Below, piece by piece: positions 18,763-27,306 of a stretch of DNA of 64,000 nucleotides. The stretch comes from Nitrosomonas sp. Lineage in GTDB: Bacteria > Pseudomonadota > Gammaproteobacteria > Burkholderiales > Nitrosomonadaceae. The notes beneath the pieces are model-generated. The model was given only the letters and a program-made list of their open reading frames with translations. It searched no databases and was not told where the DNA came from. The position numbers and the translations under genes were made by a program. The stretch covers positions 90,435 to 154,434 of the forward strand of contig JADJES010000024.1 of assembly GCA_016708955.1 (NCBI GenBank), written 5' to 3'. Within the stretch, counting starts at the first letter, position 1. Every line of letters begins with the position of its first letter.

Positions 18763-19716
18763 TAAATGTTGTGCAATTTTCTGGTCGAGCGCGGCTAACC
18801 AGGTTTCTGGCATGATGGCGAGTATTTGCTGCCGGATTGATCGGGCAGCAAGAATCTCGTCGCTATCTTCGGATCGTTGTATGGCGGCGGATATCCACAA
18901 ATACGCTTTGGCCAGATGTTCTGCCGGGAGCCGGTTGGTTTCCGGGTCGGGTTCTGCAGCAAAAAAGTGTTTGCCTGCCTGAAAATAAGCCGGCACATAA
19001 TTTAATGCGGCGGCTTGTTCAAACAGTTGCCGGGTTTTTTCCGCTGCGTATCCTTCAGGTGACCCTTGTTGCATAAGCATGCCTAAATAATAAAAGCCTT
19101 CAGGGGCTTGTTTTTCGGCGGCGGCTGTAAACCAGCGGTAAGCTTCCTGTTTATCCTGAATGGCTGGATCACCTTGTAGATAAAATTTTCCCAACCAGAG
19201 TTGCGCCGGAATCGAGCCTTGCTGGGCAGCGGGACGGCAGAGTTCAAGGGCTTTGACGGGATCTTTGGGCACGCCTCTGCCGGTCATGAGCAGATTGCCG
19301 AGATGGCAGTAGGAATGAAAGTGCCCGGCTTGTGCCGCTTTTTGAAACCAGCTAGCTGCCGCGGTTGGATCGGCCGGGCGGTGCGTGCCTTCGTCAAGAC
19401 AGATTCCGGTCAGATGCTGCGCAACCGGAATGCCGCCTTGTGCGGCTTTTTCAAACCATTGGCAGGCGGCGGTCTTATCAATTGCGCGTCCCCAGCCATT
19501 TTGGTAAAAAAGGCCGAGGGTGAATTGTGCCAGCGCGTTTTGATCATTCCTGGCAGCGGCATTGTATCCGGCAAAGGCTTTTTCGTATTCGCTAGCCGCC
19601 AGGGCCACTTGCGCATCCTTCATCACCTGGCTGCTGTCCGGTTGTGTATTTGCGCTACCGGCAGTGCTTTCAGACAGTAGCGCAGCAGACAAAAATATCA
19701 GTAAAGCTTTTTTCAT
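18748..19716 (-). CDS. secreted Sel1-repeat (TPR-like) protein
   Basis: The 322-residue protein has a cleavable signal peptide (MKKALLIFLSAALLSESTAGSA) followed by about six Sel1-like helical repeats (for example AQFTLGLFYQNGWGRAIDKTAACQ, AQHLTGICLDEGTHR and CHLGNLLMTGRGVPKDPVKA). Such proteins are solenoid scaffolds for protein-protein contacts in the periplasm; no enzyme motif is present and no partner can be named. The last codons and the stop fall inside a palindromic repeat, so the native C terminus may have been altered by it. It stands alone between the repeats and the tail-collar gene on the same strand. Confidence 0.85.
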   Translation of the reverse strand: MKKALLIFLSAALLSESTAGSANTQPDSSQVMKDAQVALAASEYEKAFAGYNAAARNDQNALAQFTLGLFYQNGWGRAIDKTAACQWFEKAAQGGIPVAQHLTGICLDEGTHRPADPTAAASWFQKAAQAGHFHSYCHLGNLLMTGRGVPKDPVKALELCRPAAQQGSIPAQLWLGKFYLQGDPAIQDKQEAYRWFTAAAEKQAPEGFYYLGMLMQQGSPEGYAAEKTRQLFEQAAALNYVPAYFQAGKHFFAAEPDPETNRLPAEHLAKAYLWISAAIQRSEDSDEILAARSIRQQILAIMPETWLAALDQKIAQHLGNSD

Positions 19717-19822
19717 TTTTGTTAGCAGGAATCACGGATAATGGGCGTCATCGATGCGTGTATTCATTGATTGCTTGTTAATCCGGTGATTCCTTATTTC
19801 ACGTATAAAATTTCTTTACGGT

Positions 19823-20554
19823 TTAAGGCCGCGACGGAAAAACGCCTTGCCAGGCAATGATGCAGTTAACCGTTGTGTAGGGCTGCATGATTGAGAATGG
19901 CTGAGAGCTTCCGGTATTGCCTACTGTGACCGCTGTATTGGTTGTGGTCGTCACATTAACGCCGCTCAGAGTAGTTTCAATGGAGCCAGTGTGCATGTTC
20001 ACGTTTGGCGCCGTTGTGGAGGAATATATCTTGGTAAGGGCAGCAGACGATGTGGCAATTGCATTGCTGCCTGGAGTAGTCATGTCACCCGTTGCATTGG
20101 CAGCTTTGAGTGTAGACGTTGCACTAGCGCCGGGGGCAACCGCAGAAGTGGATGTTGAAACTGCAGTAGCTGGATGAGAATGTGCCGGCAGTTGCGTGGC
20201 TGTGAGCGTAACATTTTCAGCGCCACTGGTTTGGCCCATCGTGAAGTTTGAGTATCCTGGCGATTGTCCTTGGTGCACCGGTACTTTTCCCCGCATGTCA
20301 GGCAGTTTAAAGTTAGTGACGCCATCCCCGCCGTAGGTAGTGCCCAGTAAGGAGTAAAGTGCTGCGTACTGGTTGATGGCCAGTGTTTGCCCGTTGCATT
20401 GAAACCACCCGTCCGGTGCAAAATTAAATGCGACATAGCTTATTTCTCCAACAAATGGTTCCATGCCGGCAGTGGCGCTGCCAGGTGTTGTAGCCAAGAG
20501 TGCCAAAGTGGCGGTCAAAGACAAAAAGTTTTGTGTGTTTTTTGTGCGACGCAT
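19823..20554 (-). CDS. secreted phage tail-collar / microcystin-dependent-like protein
   Basis: The 243-residue protein starts with a signal-like segment (FLSLTATLALLATTPGSATAG) and continues with the tail-collar fold: EPFVGEISYVAFNFAPDGW, FQCNGQTLAINQYAALYSLLG, TTYGGDGVTNFKLPDMRGKV and the NVTLTATQLPAHSHPA motif. A Ser/Thr/Ala-rich stretch leads to the C-terminal QPFSIMQPYTTVNCIIAWQG. This family (MdpB-like) occurs outside prophages as secreted surface proteins of unknown function. No other phage genes are nearby, so a prophage origin is unlikely. The role is unknown. Confidence 0.85.
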   Translation of the reverse strand: MRRTKNTQNFLSLTATLALLATTPGSATAGMEPFVGEISYVAFNFAPDGWFQCNGQTLAINQYAALYSLLGTTYGGDGVTNFKLPDMRGKVPVHQGQSPGYSNFTMGQTSGAENVTLTATQLPAHSHPATAVSTSTSAVAPGASATSTLKAANATGDMTTPGSNAIATSSAALTKIYSSTTAPNVNMHTGSIETTLSGVNVTTTTNTAVTVGNTGSSQPFSIMQPYTTVNCIIAWQGVFPSRP

Positions 20555-20771
20555 AAATAATTTCCTTTTTATTCGAATGTAGTGATTAATTTCCTGCGTA
20601 ATCTCTTCTACCGACGGCTATCGTAGCAGTACACCAATACGGTCATAGTGTTGGAATAAGATGCTTTATGCCTTCAATTTCCCTGGAAGCAGAAATTAAT
20701 TCGATGAATCTTGAACCAATAAGTGATTATTCCAACTTAAATCCGCGATGCACTGATGATAAGATGGCAGG

Positions 20772-22004
20772 GTGATGAAACTGAGCGATCTAAAAAACTG
20801 GACAGATTACTGGGAGCAGCTCCGCACGGCGCTGCTGGAACCCAGTGTTGATAAGTCGTTGCTGGAAGCATCGTTGCGCGAGGCGCGCGCGAAGATGCCG
20901 GTTCCGGTATTATGGCTGTTGGGCAAAACGCAGGCAGGCAAGACCTCGATCATCCGGGCGTTGACCGGTAGCGAAACGGCCGAGATCGGCAATGGTTTTC
21001 AACCGTGCACGCGTAATTCTCGTTTTTATGATTTTCCAGCCGACATACCGATCGTCAGGTTTCTGGATACGCGCGGCTTGGGAGAAGTTTCCTATGATCC
21101 GAGCGATGATATGCAATATTGCGAGTCTCAGTCGCATTTGCTGGTTGCTGTGATGAAAGTTGCTGACGTTAATCAGACTGCTGTATTTGATGTGCTGCAT
21201 ACCATCCGGCTGCGGCATCCTGAATGGCCTTTGCTGATTGTACAAACCGGTTTGCATGAGCTTTATCCCAATGGATGCGGACATATTCATCCGTGGCCGT
21301 ATGCCGAGGACCCCTTGCCGGAAACTATTCCACTCGATTTGCGCCGCGCTTTGCTGGCACAACGGGATGCTTTAAAGCAATTACCGGGTTTTTCCCCGAT
21401 GTGCTGGGTGGCGGTCGATTTGACATTGCTGGAAGATGGCTTTGAGCCGCCGGATTATGGCTTGGAAGCCTTGTGGCAGGCGATTGAGTCACTTTTGCCG
21501 TTAGGCTTGCAACAACAACTCAGTGGCGATAAAGAAGTGCATGATTTGTATGCGCGCACTGCGCACCAGCAAATTTCGGGGTATGCGCTTGCAGCGGCAG
21601 GTCTGGGTGCTTTGCCGGTGGTGGATCTGGTGGCGGTGTCGGCGGTTCAGGCCAAACTCTTGCATAGCCTGGCGATTCTGTATGGCCAGCGTTGGGATAA
21701 AAGCACCCTAACAGAATTTTTAGGGTTGATGGGTGCGGGGATTGCATCCAGTTATCTGCTACGGTTGCTGAGCCGGGCGGTGGTTAAAGTGATTCCTTTC
21801 TGGGGGCAAACGGTGGGTGCAGTGTGGGGCGCCAGTTCGAGTGGCGCTACTACGTATGCACTAGGCAAGGCAGCAATCTATTTCTTTATCCGGCGTAAGG
21901 ATGGTTTGAATGTCGATCCTGAGGCATTGCGACGCATCTATGCGGATGAACTGGAGCGCGGTGCATCGCTACTTAAGGAGCGTTTGCGGGGTAAATCGGG
22001 ATGA
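20772..22004 (+). CDS. P-loop GTPase with C-terminal DUF697-like membrane domain
   Basis: The 410-residue protein has a GTPase domain with Walker A GKTQAGKTSII (residues about 50-60) and switch/G3 FLDTRGLGE; the usual G4 [NT]KxD appears as the divergent VQTGLHELY. It is followed by a hydrophobic C-terminal domain (about residues 265-385, AAAGLGALPVVDLVAVSAVQAK and LRLLSRAVVKVIPFWGQTVGA) that resembles DUF697. It probably binds GTP and associates with the inner membrane; the cellular process is unknown. The stop codon overlaps the start of the next GTPase by 4 bases (ATGA), which indicates translational coupling and a shared complex. Confidence 0.82.
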   Translation: MMKLSDLKNWTDYWEQLRTALLEPSVDKSLLEASLREARAKMPVPVLWLLGKTQAGKTSIIRALTGSETAEIGNGFQPCTRNSRFYDFPADIPIVRFLDTRGLGEVSYDPSDDMQYCESQSHLLVAVMKVADVNQTAVFDVLHTIRLRHPEWPLLIVQTGLHELYPNGCGHIHPWPYAEDPLPETIPLDLRRALLAQRDALKQLPGFSPMCWVAVDLTLLEDGFEPPDYGLEALWQAIESLLPLGLQQQLSGDKEVHDLYARTAHQQISGYALAAAGLGALPVVDLVAVSAVQAKLLHSLAILYGQRWDKSTLTEFLGLMGAGIASSYLLRLLSRAVVKVIPFWGQTVGAVWGASSSGATTYALGKAAIYFFIRRKDGLNVDPEALRRIYADELERGASLLKERLRGKSG

Positions 22005-23554
22005 AAGCGCCACTTCCAGCCGTTGATCCGCTACGATTACTGGTACTTATTCTGCTGATATTGCCTGTGCTGGCGCTGCTTGGCTTTGGGGTGTTGTGGT
22101 TGTGGCAGAGCGGCAATTTACAGGTTTGGTTGATTGCGATGGTGGTATGCGGCGGTCTGGGTTACGGTTTGCAGCAATGGCTGGTGCGGCGTGAGCGACA
22201 ATTATTAACGGATACGGTTACCGAGCCTAATCCGGATTGGCCGCCGAGCGCGGAAGTTGTGTGGCAAAAAGTCGAAGCATTGGCTGAAACCTGTAATCCG
22301 GAGGATTGGCCGCTTGAAGACGGCACATGGGTGCTGGAACTGGGGCAGAAAGCGCTGCAAACCGTTGCACATTGTTATCATCCGAATGTTGAAAAGCCGT
22401 TGCTCGAATTGACTGTGCCGCATACCTTATTGATTATCGAACGTGCGAGCCGTGATTTGCGCCGGGATGTCGCTGAAAAAATACCGTTTAGCAATCGCCT
22501 GACTATCGGTGATCTGTTCCGGATACAACGCTGGAAGGCCAAGGCGGAACAAATAGTGAATATCTACCGTGCAGGCAGCATCATTTTCAATCCGGTCAAT
22601 GCCTTGCTTGGCGAAGCCTGGCGGCATTTGCGCGAGCGTAGTTTTGATCAGGCCAGGGATGAACTGCACCGCTGGTTTTTGCGTGCCTATATCTGCAAGG
22701 TGGGCTATTACGCGATAGATCTGTATAGCGGACGTCTACCGCTGGGCGACGAAGAGTCTGCAACATTACCAACACCGGAATCCCAAGCAGACCTGAAACA
22801 AGTTGAGGAAAAGGCAAAATCAACTGTTGAGCCATTGCGTATTCTTGTTCTTGGACGGTCCAATGCGGGTAAATCCAGTTTGATCAATGCCTTGTTTGGG
22901 AAACTTACAACCACCACGGATGTATTGCCTGATACGACCCAAGCACTTCAGCCATTCACTTTGTCACGTGAAGGGCTAACCCAGGCATTGATCTTCGATA
23001 GCCCGGGATTTGATAGTTCATTTTTTGACGATAAACAAATATTGGTAGCAGCCGGGAATGCCGATTTGATTTTGTGGATTAGTCCGGCTAATCGCCCCGA
23101 TCGGCAGGCTGAGCGTAACTGCATTGATGCTTTGCGCGCATCCCAGGCCGTGCGAATGGATCGCCGCCCGCCACCATTGCTGGTTGTTGCGAGTTTTATC
23201 GATCGCTTGCGGCCGGTGAATGAATGGCACCCTCCTTATGATTTGACAAATCGGCAGGATATCAAGGCAGTCAACATCACTGCTGCGGTACGGGCTATCG
23301 CTAGTGATTTGGCTGTGCCGGTTGAGCAGGTAATCCCTGTTTGTCTGCTGGCAGGTAAAATCTATAACGTGGATGATACGCTGTGGGCGGCCATATTGAA
23401 TCACCAGGATGTAGCGCTCAGAGTGCGTCTGATACGTTGTTTGGATGCAAGAAAGCGTGCCGAAGACTGGGTTATGCTGCGCCGCCAGTTGGCCGGTGCC
23501 GGGCGGTTTCTTCGGGATTTGCCGGAGATACTGGGTAAACGTTCCGGGCGGTAG
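22001..23554 (+). CDS. membrane-anchored GTPase (YeeP/Era-like G domain)
   Basis: The 517-residue protein has two transmembrane segments near the N terminus (LLVLILLILPVLALLGFGVLWLW and VWLIAMVVCGGLGYG), a helical cytoplasmic region, and then a canonical G domain. It shows G1 GRSNAGKSSLINALFG (near residue 287), G3 DSPGFD (near residue 332) and a G4 equivalent in VVASFIDRLRP. It starts within the stop of the preceding GTPase. Two adjacent, coupled GTPases, one with a DUF697-like domain and one with an N-terminal anchor, recall dynamin-like or YcjX/YcjF-type pairs, but a function cannot be assigned from the sequence. Confidence 0.82.
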   Translation: MKAPLPAVDPLRLLVLILLILPVLALLGFGVLWLWQSGNLQVWLIAMVVCGGLGYGLQQWLVRRERQLLTDTVTEPNPDWPPSAEVVWQKVEALAETCNPEDWPLEDGTWVLELGQKALQTVAHCYHPNVEKPLLELTVPHTLLIIERASRDLRRDVAEKIPFSNRLTIGDLFRIQRWKAKAEQIVNIYRAGSIIFNPVNALLGEAWRHLRERSFDQARDELHRWFLRAYICKVGYYAIDLYSGRLPLGDEESATLPTPESQADLKQVEEKAKSTVEPLRILVLGRSNAGKSSLINALFGKLTTTTDVLPDTTQALQPFTLSREGLTQALIFDSPGFDSSFFDDKQILVAAGNADLILWISPANRPDRQAERNCIDALRASQAVRMDRRPPPLLVVASFIDRLRPVNEWHPPYDLTNRQDIKAVNITAAVRAIASDLAVPVEQVIPVCLLAGKIYNVDDTLWAAILNHQDVALRVRLIRCLDARKRAEDWVMLRRQLAGAGRFLRDLPEILGKRSGR

Positions 23555-23574
23555 TGCGAGTTTCTTGTATTAGA

Positions 23575-23659
23575 CTTAGGAGAGACTGTCCGAGAATAGT
23601 GATCGTAGCGAGGGAAAGCTTTTCTGCAGTAGATCGCTCTATTTTCGGACAGCTTCCTA
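23575..23659. repeat. large inverted repeat between GTPase and DUF3750 genes
   Basis: The arms CTGTCCGAGAATAG (23586-23599) and CTATTTTCGGACAG (23639-23652) match at 13 of 14 positions, with further flanking pairing (CTTAGGAGAGA and CTTCCTAG). It may serve as a transcript stabiliser or terminator, or be another extragenic palindrome; there is no U tract. Confidence 0.6.
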
Positions 23660-23705
23660 GATTGTCTGTGTGGTTCGATTTTACTTGTGGTGGATACGTT
23701 CAGAA

Positions 23706-24467
23706 ATGTTTAAAAAGCAAGTTGTATTTCCCTTTCTCCTTTTACTGAACTCCATAGCATTAGTAGTTATCCCTGATCATGCGCAGGCTCAGTACTGGTG
23801 GAATGCCAGCCGTGAACCGGTTGGGTTGGCACCTGATCCTGTTACAACGCCGGAAGCGATTATTCAGATCTATGGTGCGCGTGCTTATAGCTGGCGGGGT
23901 TATTTGGGAATCCATACCTGGATTGCGGTGAAACCCGCTCAAGCAAAGTCCTATACCATCTATGAAGTAATCGGATGGTTGCAACGCAGGAAAATGCCGG
24001 TATTAGTGATTTACGAGAATGTGCCCGATAGGCGCTGGTACGGCAATATGCCCGAAATATTGCTGGAGAAACGAGGTGATGGCGTGGATGCACTGATTGA
24101 GAAAATTGATCAAGCGGCACGGAATTATCCTTATGCTAAAGAGTATACGATTTGGCCGGGACCCAATTCCAATACATTCACGGCCTGGGTTTCGCGGTCG
24201 GTACCGGAACTTCAGCTTGATCTGCCGCCAACGGCGATCGGTAAGGATTATCTGGGCTATCGGCTAATTTCGCAAGCACCAAGTGGCAGCGGCTTTCAGA
24301 TTTCATTTTTTGGTTTGATGGGTGTTCTGGTCAGCGCTGTTGAAGGCATTGAATTCAATCTGTTGGGCCTGTCGTTTGGTGCTAATTGGAACTCGCCAGC
24401 AATCAGATTGCCACTGGTGGGACGAAAAGATTTGGATTTATGGCCTCAGCCAGTAATTGAAAAATAG
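23706..24467 (+). CDS. DUF3750 family secreted/periplasmic protein
   Basis: The ATG at 23706 gives 253 residues starting with a signal peptide (FKKQVVFPFLLLLNSIALVV ending near HAQA). The mature part has the DUF3750 features: IIQIYGARAYSWRGYLGIHTWIAVKP, RRWYGNMPEILLEKRG, TIWPGPNSNTFTAWVSRSVPEL and the glycine-rich C-terminal FFGLMGVLVSAVEGIEFNLLGLSFG. The biochemical role of the family is not known. An upstream GTG at 23670 would place 12 extra residues before the signal and is less likely. It follows the GTPase pair on the same strand after an inverted repeat and may be independently transcribed. Confidence 0.8.
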   Translation: MFKKQVVFPFLLLLNSIALVVIPDHAQAQYWWNASREPVGLAPDPVTTPEAIIQIYGARAYSWRGYLGIHTWIAVKPAQAKSYTIYEVIGWLQRRKMPVLVIYENVPDRRWYGNMPEILLEKRGDGVDALIEKIDQAARNYPYAKEYTIWPGPNSNTFTAWVSRSVPELQLDLPPTAIGKDYLGYRLISQAPSGSGFQISFFGLMGVLVSAVEGIEFNLLGLSFGANWNSPAIRLPLVGRKDLDLWPQPVIEK

Positions 24468-24504
24468 TTGTAATCGTAAGATCCTAAGCCTGAGATATTT
24501 AATT

Positions 24505-24523
24505 GATAATTATTCGTATTCAT
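24505..24523 (+). promoter_or_regulatory. possible Fur box upstream of the iron transporter
   Basis: The sequence TGATAATTATTCGTATTCAT centred near 24513 resembles the 7-1-7 Fur operator TGATAATnATTATCA in its left half and partly in the right. It sits about 35-50 bp before the gene for the ferric-iron binding protein, where iron repression would be expected. Confidence 0.45.
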
Positions 24524-24555
24524 AATATAGTAAACGACGATGATGTGTCGAGCCT

Positions 24556-25596
24556 ATGAACATTTTTCCTGGAAGTTTTGTCATGCCAAGATTTAACACA
24601 AGCCGTTTTGTTGTCGCAGTTTCGTTCCTTTTCTCTTTGTTTGTCACGCACTCGGCACATGCCGAAGAGGTGGTGGTTTATTCTGCGCGGATTGAGCAAT
24701 TGATCAAACCGATGTTTGACGCATTTACCAAGGAAACCGGGATTAAGGTCAAATATACAACGGACAATGAAGGTGCATTACTTGCTCGATTGGAAGCCGA
24801 GGGGAAAAATACTCCGGCTGATATGCTGATAGCAGCGGATGCCGGTAATCTTTGGGCGGCTGCGCGGGCAGGATTGCTGAAACCTGTTAAATCAGATGTA
24901 CTGGAGAACAATATTCCGGCACATTTACGGGACCCCGGTAATGAATGGTTTGGCTTGTCAATACGCGCACGCACATTGATTTATAACACAAAAAAGATGG
25001 ACTCTTCTGAGCTCTCCACATATGAAGATCTGGCTGATCCCAAGTGGCGCAAACGGCTATGTCTGCGCACTTCGAAGAAAGTGTATAACCAATCTCTGGT
25101 AGCGATGTTGATTGCGGAACATGGTGAAGCTGAAGCAGAGAAAATTGTCAGAGGCTGGGTAGCCAATTTGGCAACAGATCCGCTGTCGGATGACACACGG
25201 GCTTTGGAATTTGTTGCAGCCGGTAAATGTGATGTGACTTTGGTCAACACCTATTACTTTGGCCGGTTAATGCAAAAAGATCCCAGCTTACCCTTGGCAG
25301 TTTTTTGGCCAAACCAGAATAACGGTGGCGTGCATGTCAATATTTCAGGCGCAGGGATAACGCGATACAGCCGGAATGAGCAAGCTGCCATTAAATTGCT
25401 GGAATTTTTATCATCCGATAAAGCGCAAAATCTTTTTGCTGATGTAAATATGGAATATCCAGCAAATCCAAGAATTAAAGTGGATCCATTTGTTGCGGCC
25501 TGGGGCAGTTTTAAGCAAAATCCTATGAATTTGGTTAAAGCCGGTGAATTACAGACAACCGCTGTGAAATTGATGGATCGTGCAGGTTACCGGTAA
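24556..25596 (+). CDS. fbpA: ferric iron ABC transporter substrate-binding protein
   Basis: The 346-residue periplasmic Fe(3+)-binding protein is of the FbpA/FutA/AfuA type. It has a signal peptide ending near THSAHA, then EVVVYSARIEQLIKPMFDAFTKETGIKV, the GNLWAAARAGLL and RARTLIYNTKK segments, and a paired tyrosine (NTYYFGRL) near residue 235 that contributes metal-binding phenolates in this family. Translation may start at 24556 or at the internal ATG 24583, which gives a more typical signal peptide. It delivers iron to the permease encoded 104 bp downstream; a possible Fur box lies upstream. Confidence 0.92.
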   Translation: MNIFPGSFVMPRFNTSRFVVAVSFLFSLFVTHSAHAEEVVVYSARIEQLIKPMFDAFTKETGIKVKYTTDNEGALLARLEAEGKNTPADMLIAADAGNLWAAARAGLLKPVKSDVLENNIPAHLRDPGNEWFGLSIRARTLIYNTKKMDSSELSTYEDLADPKWRKRLCLRTSKKVYNQSLVAMLIAEHGEAEAEKIVRGWVANLATDPLSDDTRALEFVAAGKCDVTLVNTYYFGRLMQKDPSLPLAVFWPNQNNGGVHVNISGAGITRYSRNEQAAIKLLEFLSSDKAQNLFADVNMEYPANPRIKVDPFVAAWGSFKQNPMNLVKAGELQTTAVKLMDRAGYR

Positions 25597-25700
25597 ATTA
25601 TCAATGAGAGTGCGAGGAATAATTCAGACCGAATGGGTTGGTAGAAAATAGAACCCATTCAGAGAAGAATTTTTCTGCGCCATCCTGCCCCTACCTCTAA

Positions 25701-27302
25701 ATGACCATCTGGCGTCTGGTTCCTTTTATAGCAGCAGCATTGGTGCTGGCGCCTGTTGGCGTGATCGTTTCATCTTTTTTTGCGCCTGCCAGTGATATTT
25801 GGCAGCATCTGGTTGAAACTACGCTGCCACTATTGCTTATCAATACGCTTTGGCTTGCATTGGGCGTGATCGTTGGTACTGCATTGCTGGGCATCAGTCT
25901 GGCTTGGTTTACGGCTGTTTATGAATTTCCTGGCCGCCGCTTTTTTTCCTGGGCTTTGTTGTTACCATTGGCGATACCGGCTTATGTGACGGCATTTGTT
26001 GCATTAGGTCTGTTTGATTTCACCGGTCCCATACAGACCACACTACGTACTTGGCTGGATAACGACTTATCCTGGTTCCCGGATATACGGAGCAGGGCAG
26101 GGGTCATCATTGTTATGACTCTGGCTTTTTATCCTTATGTGTATTTATTGGCACGGAATGCTTTCTTGAGCCAGGGAAAGCGTTCGCTGGAAGTGGCGCA
26201 GTCTCTCGGATTAAACCGCAAACAAGGCTTCTTCAAGGTGGTGTTGCCGATGGCACGCCCCTGGATAGCCGGGGGTATCATGCTGGTGCTGATGGAAACA
26301 TTGGCAGATTTCGGTACGGTCGCGGTATTTAATTACAATACGTTTACAACAGGCATTTACAAGGCATGGTTTAGCATGTTTTCGTTGCATGCAGCGTCTC
26401 AGCTGGCTTCGTTGCTGATTATTATTGTTTTCGTCGTGATTGTTCTGGAGCAGCAGTTCAGGTCACGCATGCGCTATGCTGAAAATAAACGAACTGAGCG
26501 GGCGCAACGTATTCAGCTTACAGGCTGGCATAATTGGTTGGTTACCGGTTTTGTTCTGTGCGTATTGTTTTTGGCATTTTTGTTACCGGTTACGCAATTG
26601 TGTATTTGGGCCATACAGTCGTTTACACCAGATTATGACGTGGCCCGGTATTTGGAATTTCTCTGGCATTCATTATCATTGTCTGGTTTGGCCGCATTGT
26701 TGACTTGCTTGGTTGTGATTACCATGGTTTATGCTTCACGGCGCTATCCTGGGTCAGCCATGCGGTATGCAGTACGTACCGCAACCATTGGTTATGCATT
26801 GCCCGGCACAGTTTTGGCGATTGGTGTGTATGTGCCGCTTACTTGGTTGGACGGACAGCTCAGTGAATTAGCGCTGCGCTGGTTTCAGATTGAAACAGGA
26901 CAACTGATTCAAGGTACACTGATTACTATGTTGATTGCTTATTTGATACGGTTTATGGCAGTCAGTCATTATCCCATTGATGGCGCCATGCAGCGTATTA
27001 CACATAGCATTGATGAGGCAGCAATGAGCCTCGGATTGCATGGCTGGGCAATGATAAGAAAAGTGCATGTTCCGATATTGAAGCCCGGTATTTTTACGGC
27101 CGCCACCTTAGTGTTCGTCGATGTCATGAAAGAGATGCCGATCACACTGATGACGCGTCCATTCGGTTGGGATACGCTGGCTGTCCGGATTTTTGAGATG
27201 ACTTCGGAAGGACAGTGGGAGCAAGCGGCTCTGCCTGCTGTAACCCTTGTGCTGGCTGGATTGATACCGATTTTCTTGTTTATGCGTCAAACTGAGAAGT
27301 GA
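25701..27302 (+). CDS. fbpB: ferric iron ABC transporter permease, fused two-half form
   Basis: The 533-residue inner-membrane permease carries two BPD_transp_1 halves in one chain with about 12 predicted membrane spans. Each half has the cytoplasmic coupling loop that contacts the ATPase: EVAQSLGLNRKQGFFKVVLP near residue 165 and DEAAMSLGLHGWAMIRKVHVP near residue 440. This single-polypeptide architecture is normal for FbpB/AfuB/SfuB. The gene sits between the binding protein and ATPase genes on the same strand, with the ATPase starting just after its stop. Confidence 0.92.
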   Translation: MTIWRLVPFIAAALVLAPVGVIVSSFFAPASDIWQHLVETTLPLLLINTLWLALGVIVGTALLGISLAWFTAVYEFPGRRFFSWALLLPLAIPAYVTAFVALGLFDFTGPIQTTLRTWLDNDLSWFPDIRSRAGVIIVMTLAFYPYVYLLARNAFLSQGKRSLEVAQSLGLNRKQGFFKVVLPMARPWIAGGIMLVLMETLADFGTVAVFNYNTFTTGIYKAWFSMFSLHAASQLASLLIIIVFVVIVLEQQFRSRMRYAENKRTERAQRIQLTGWHNWLVTGFVLCVLFLAFLLPVTQLCIWAIQSFTPDYDVARYLEFLWHSLSLSGLAALLTCLVVITMVYASRRYPGSAMRYAVRTATIGYALPGTVLAIGVYVPLTWLDGQLSELALRWFQIETGQLIQGTLITMLIAYLIRFMAVSHYPIDGAMQRITHSIDEAAMSLGLHGWAMIRKVHVPILKPGIFTAATLVFVDVMKEMPITLMTRPFGWDTLAVRIFEMTSEGQWEQAALPAVTLVLAGLIPIFLFMRQTEK

Positions 27303-27306
27303 ATTG

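Noticed and set aside
19823..20554. Prophage, based on the tail-collar gene
   Set aside because: It is a single gene with its own signal peptide; no integrase, capsid or lysis gene is near.
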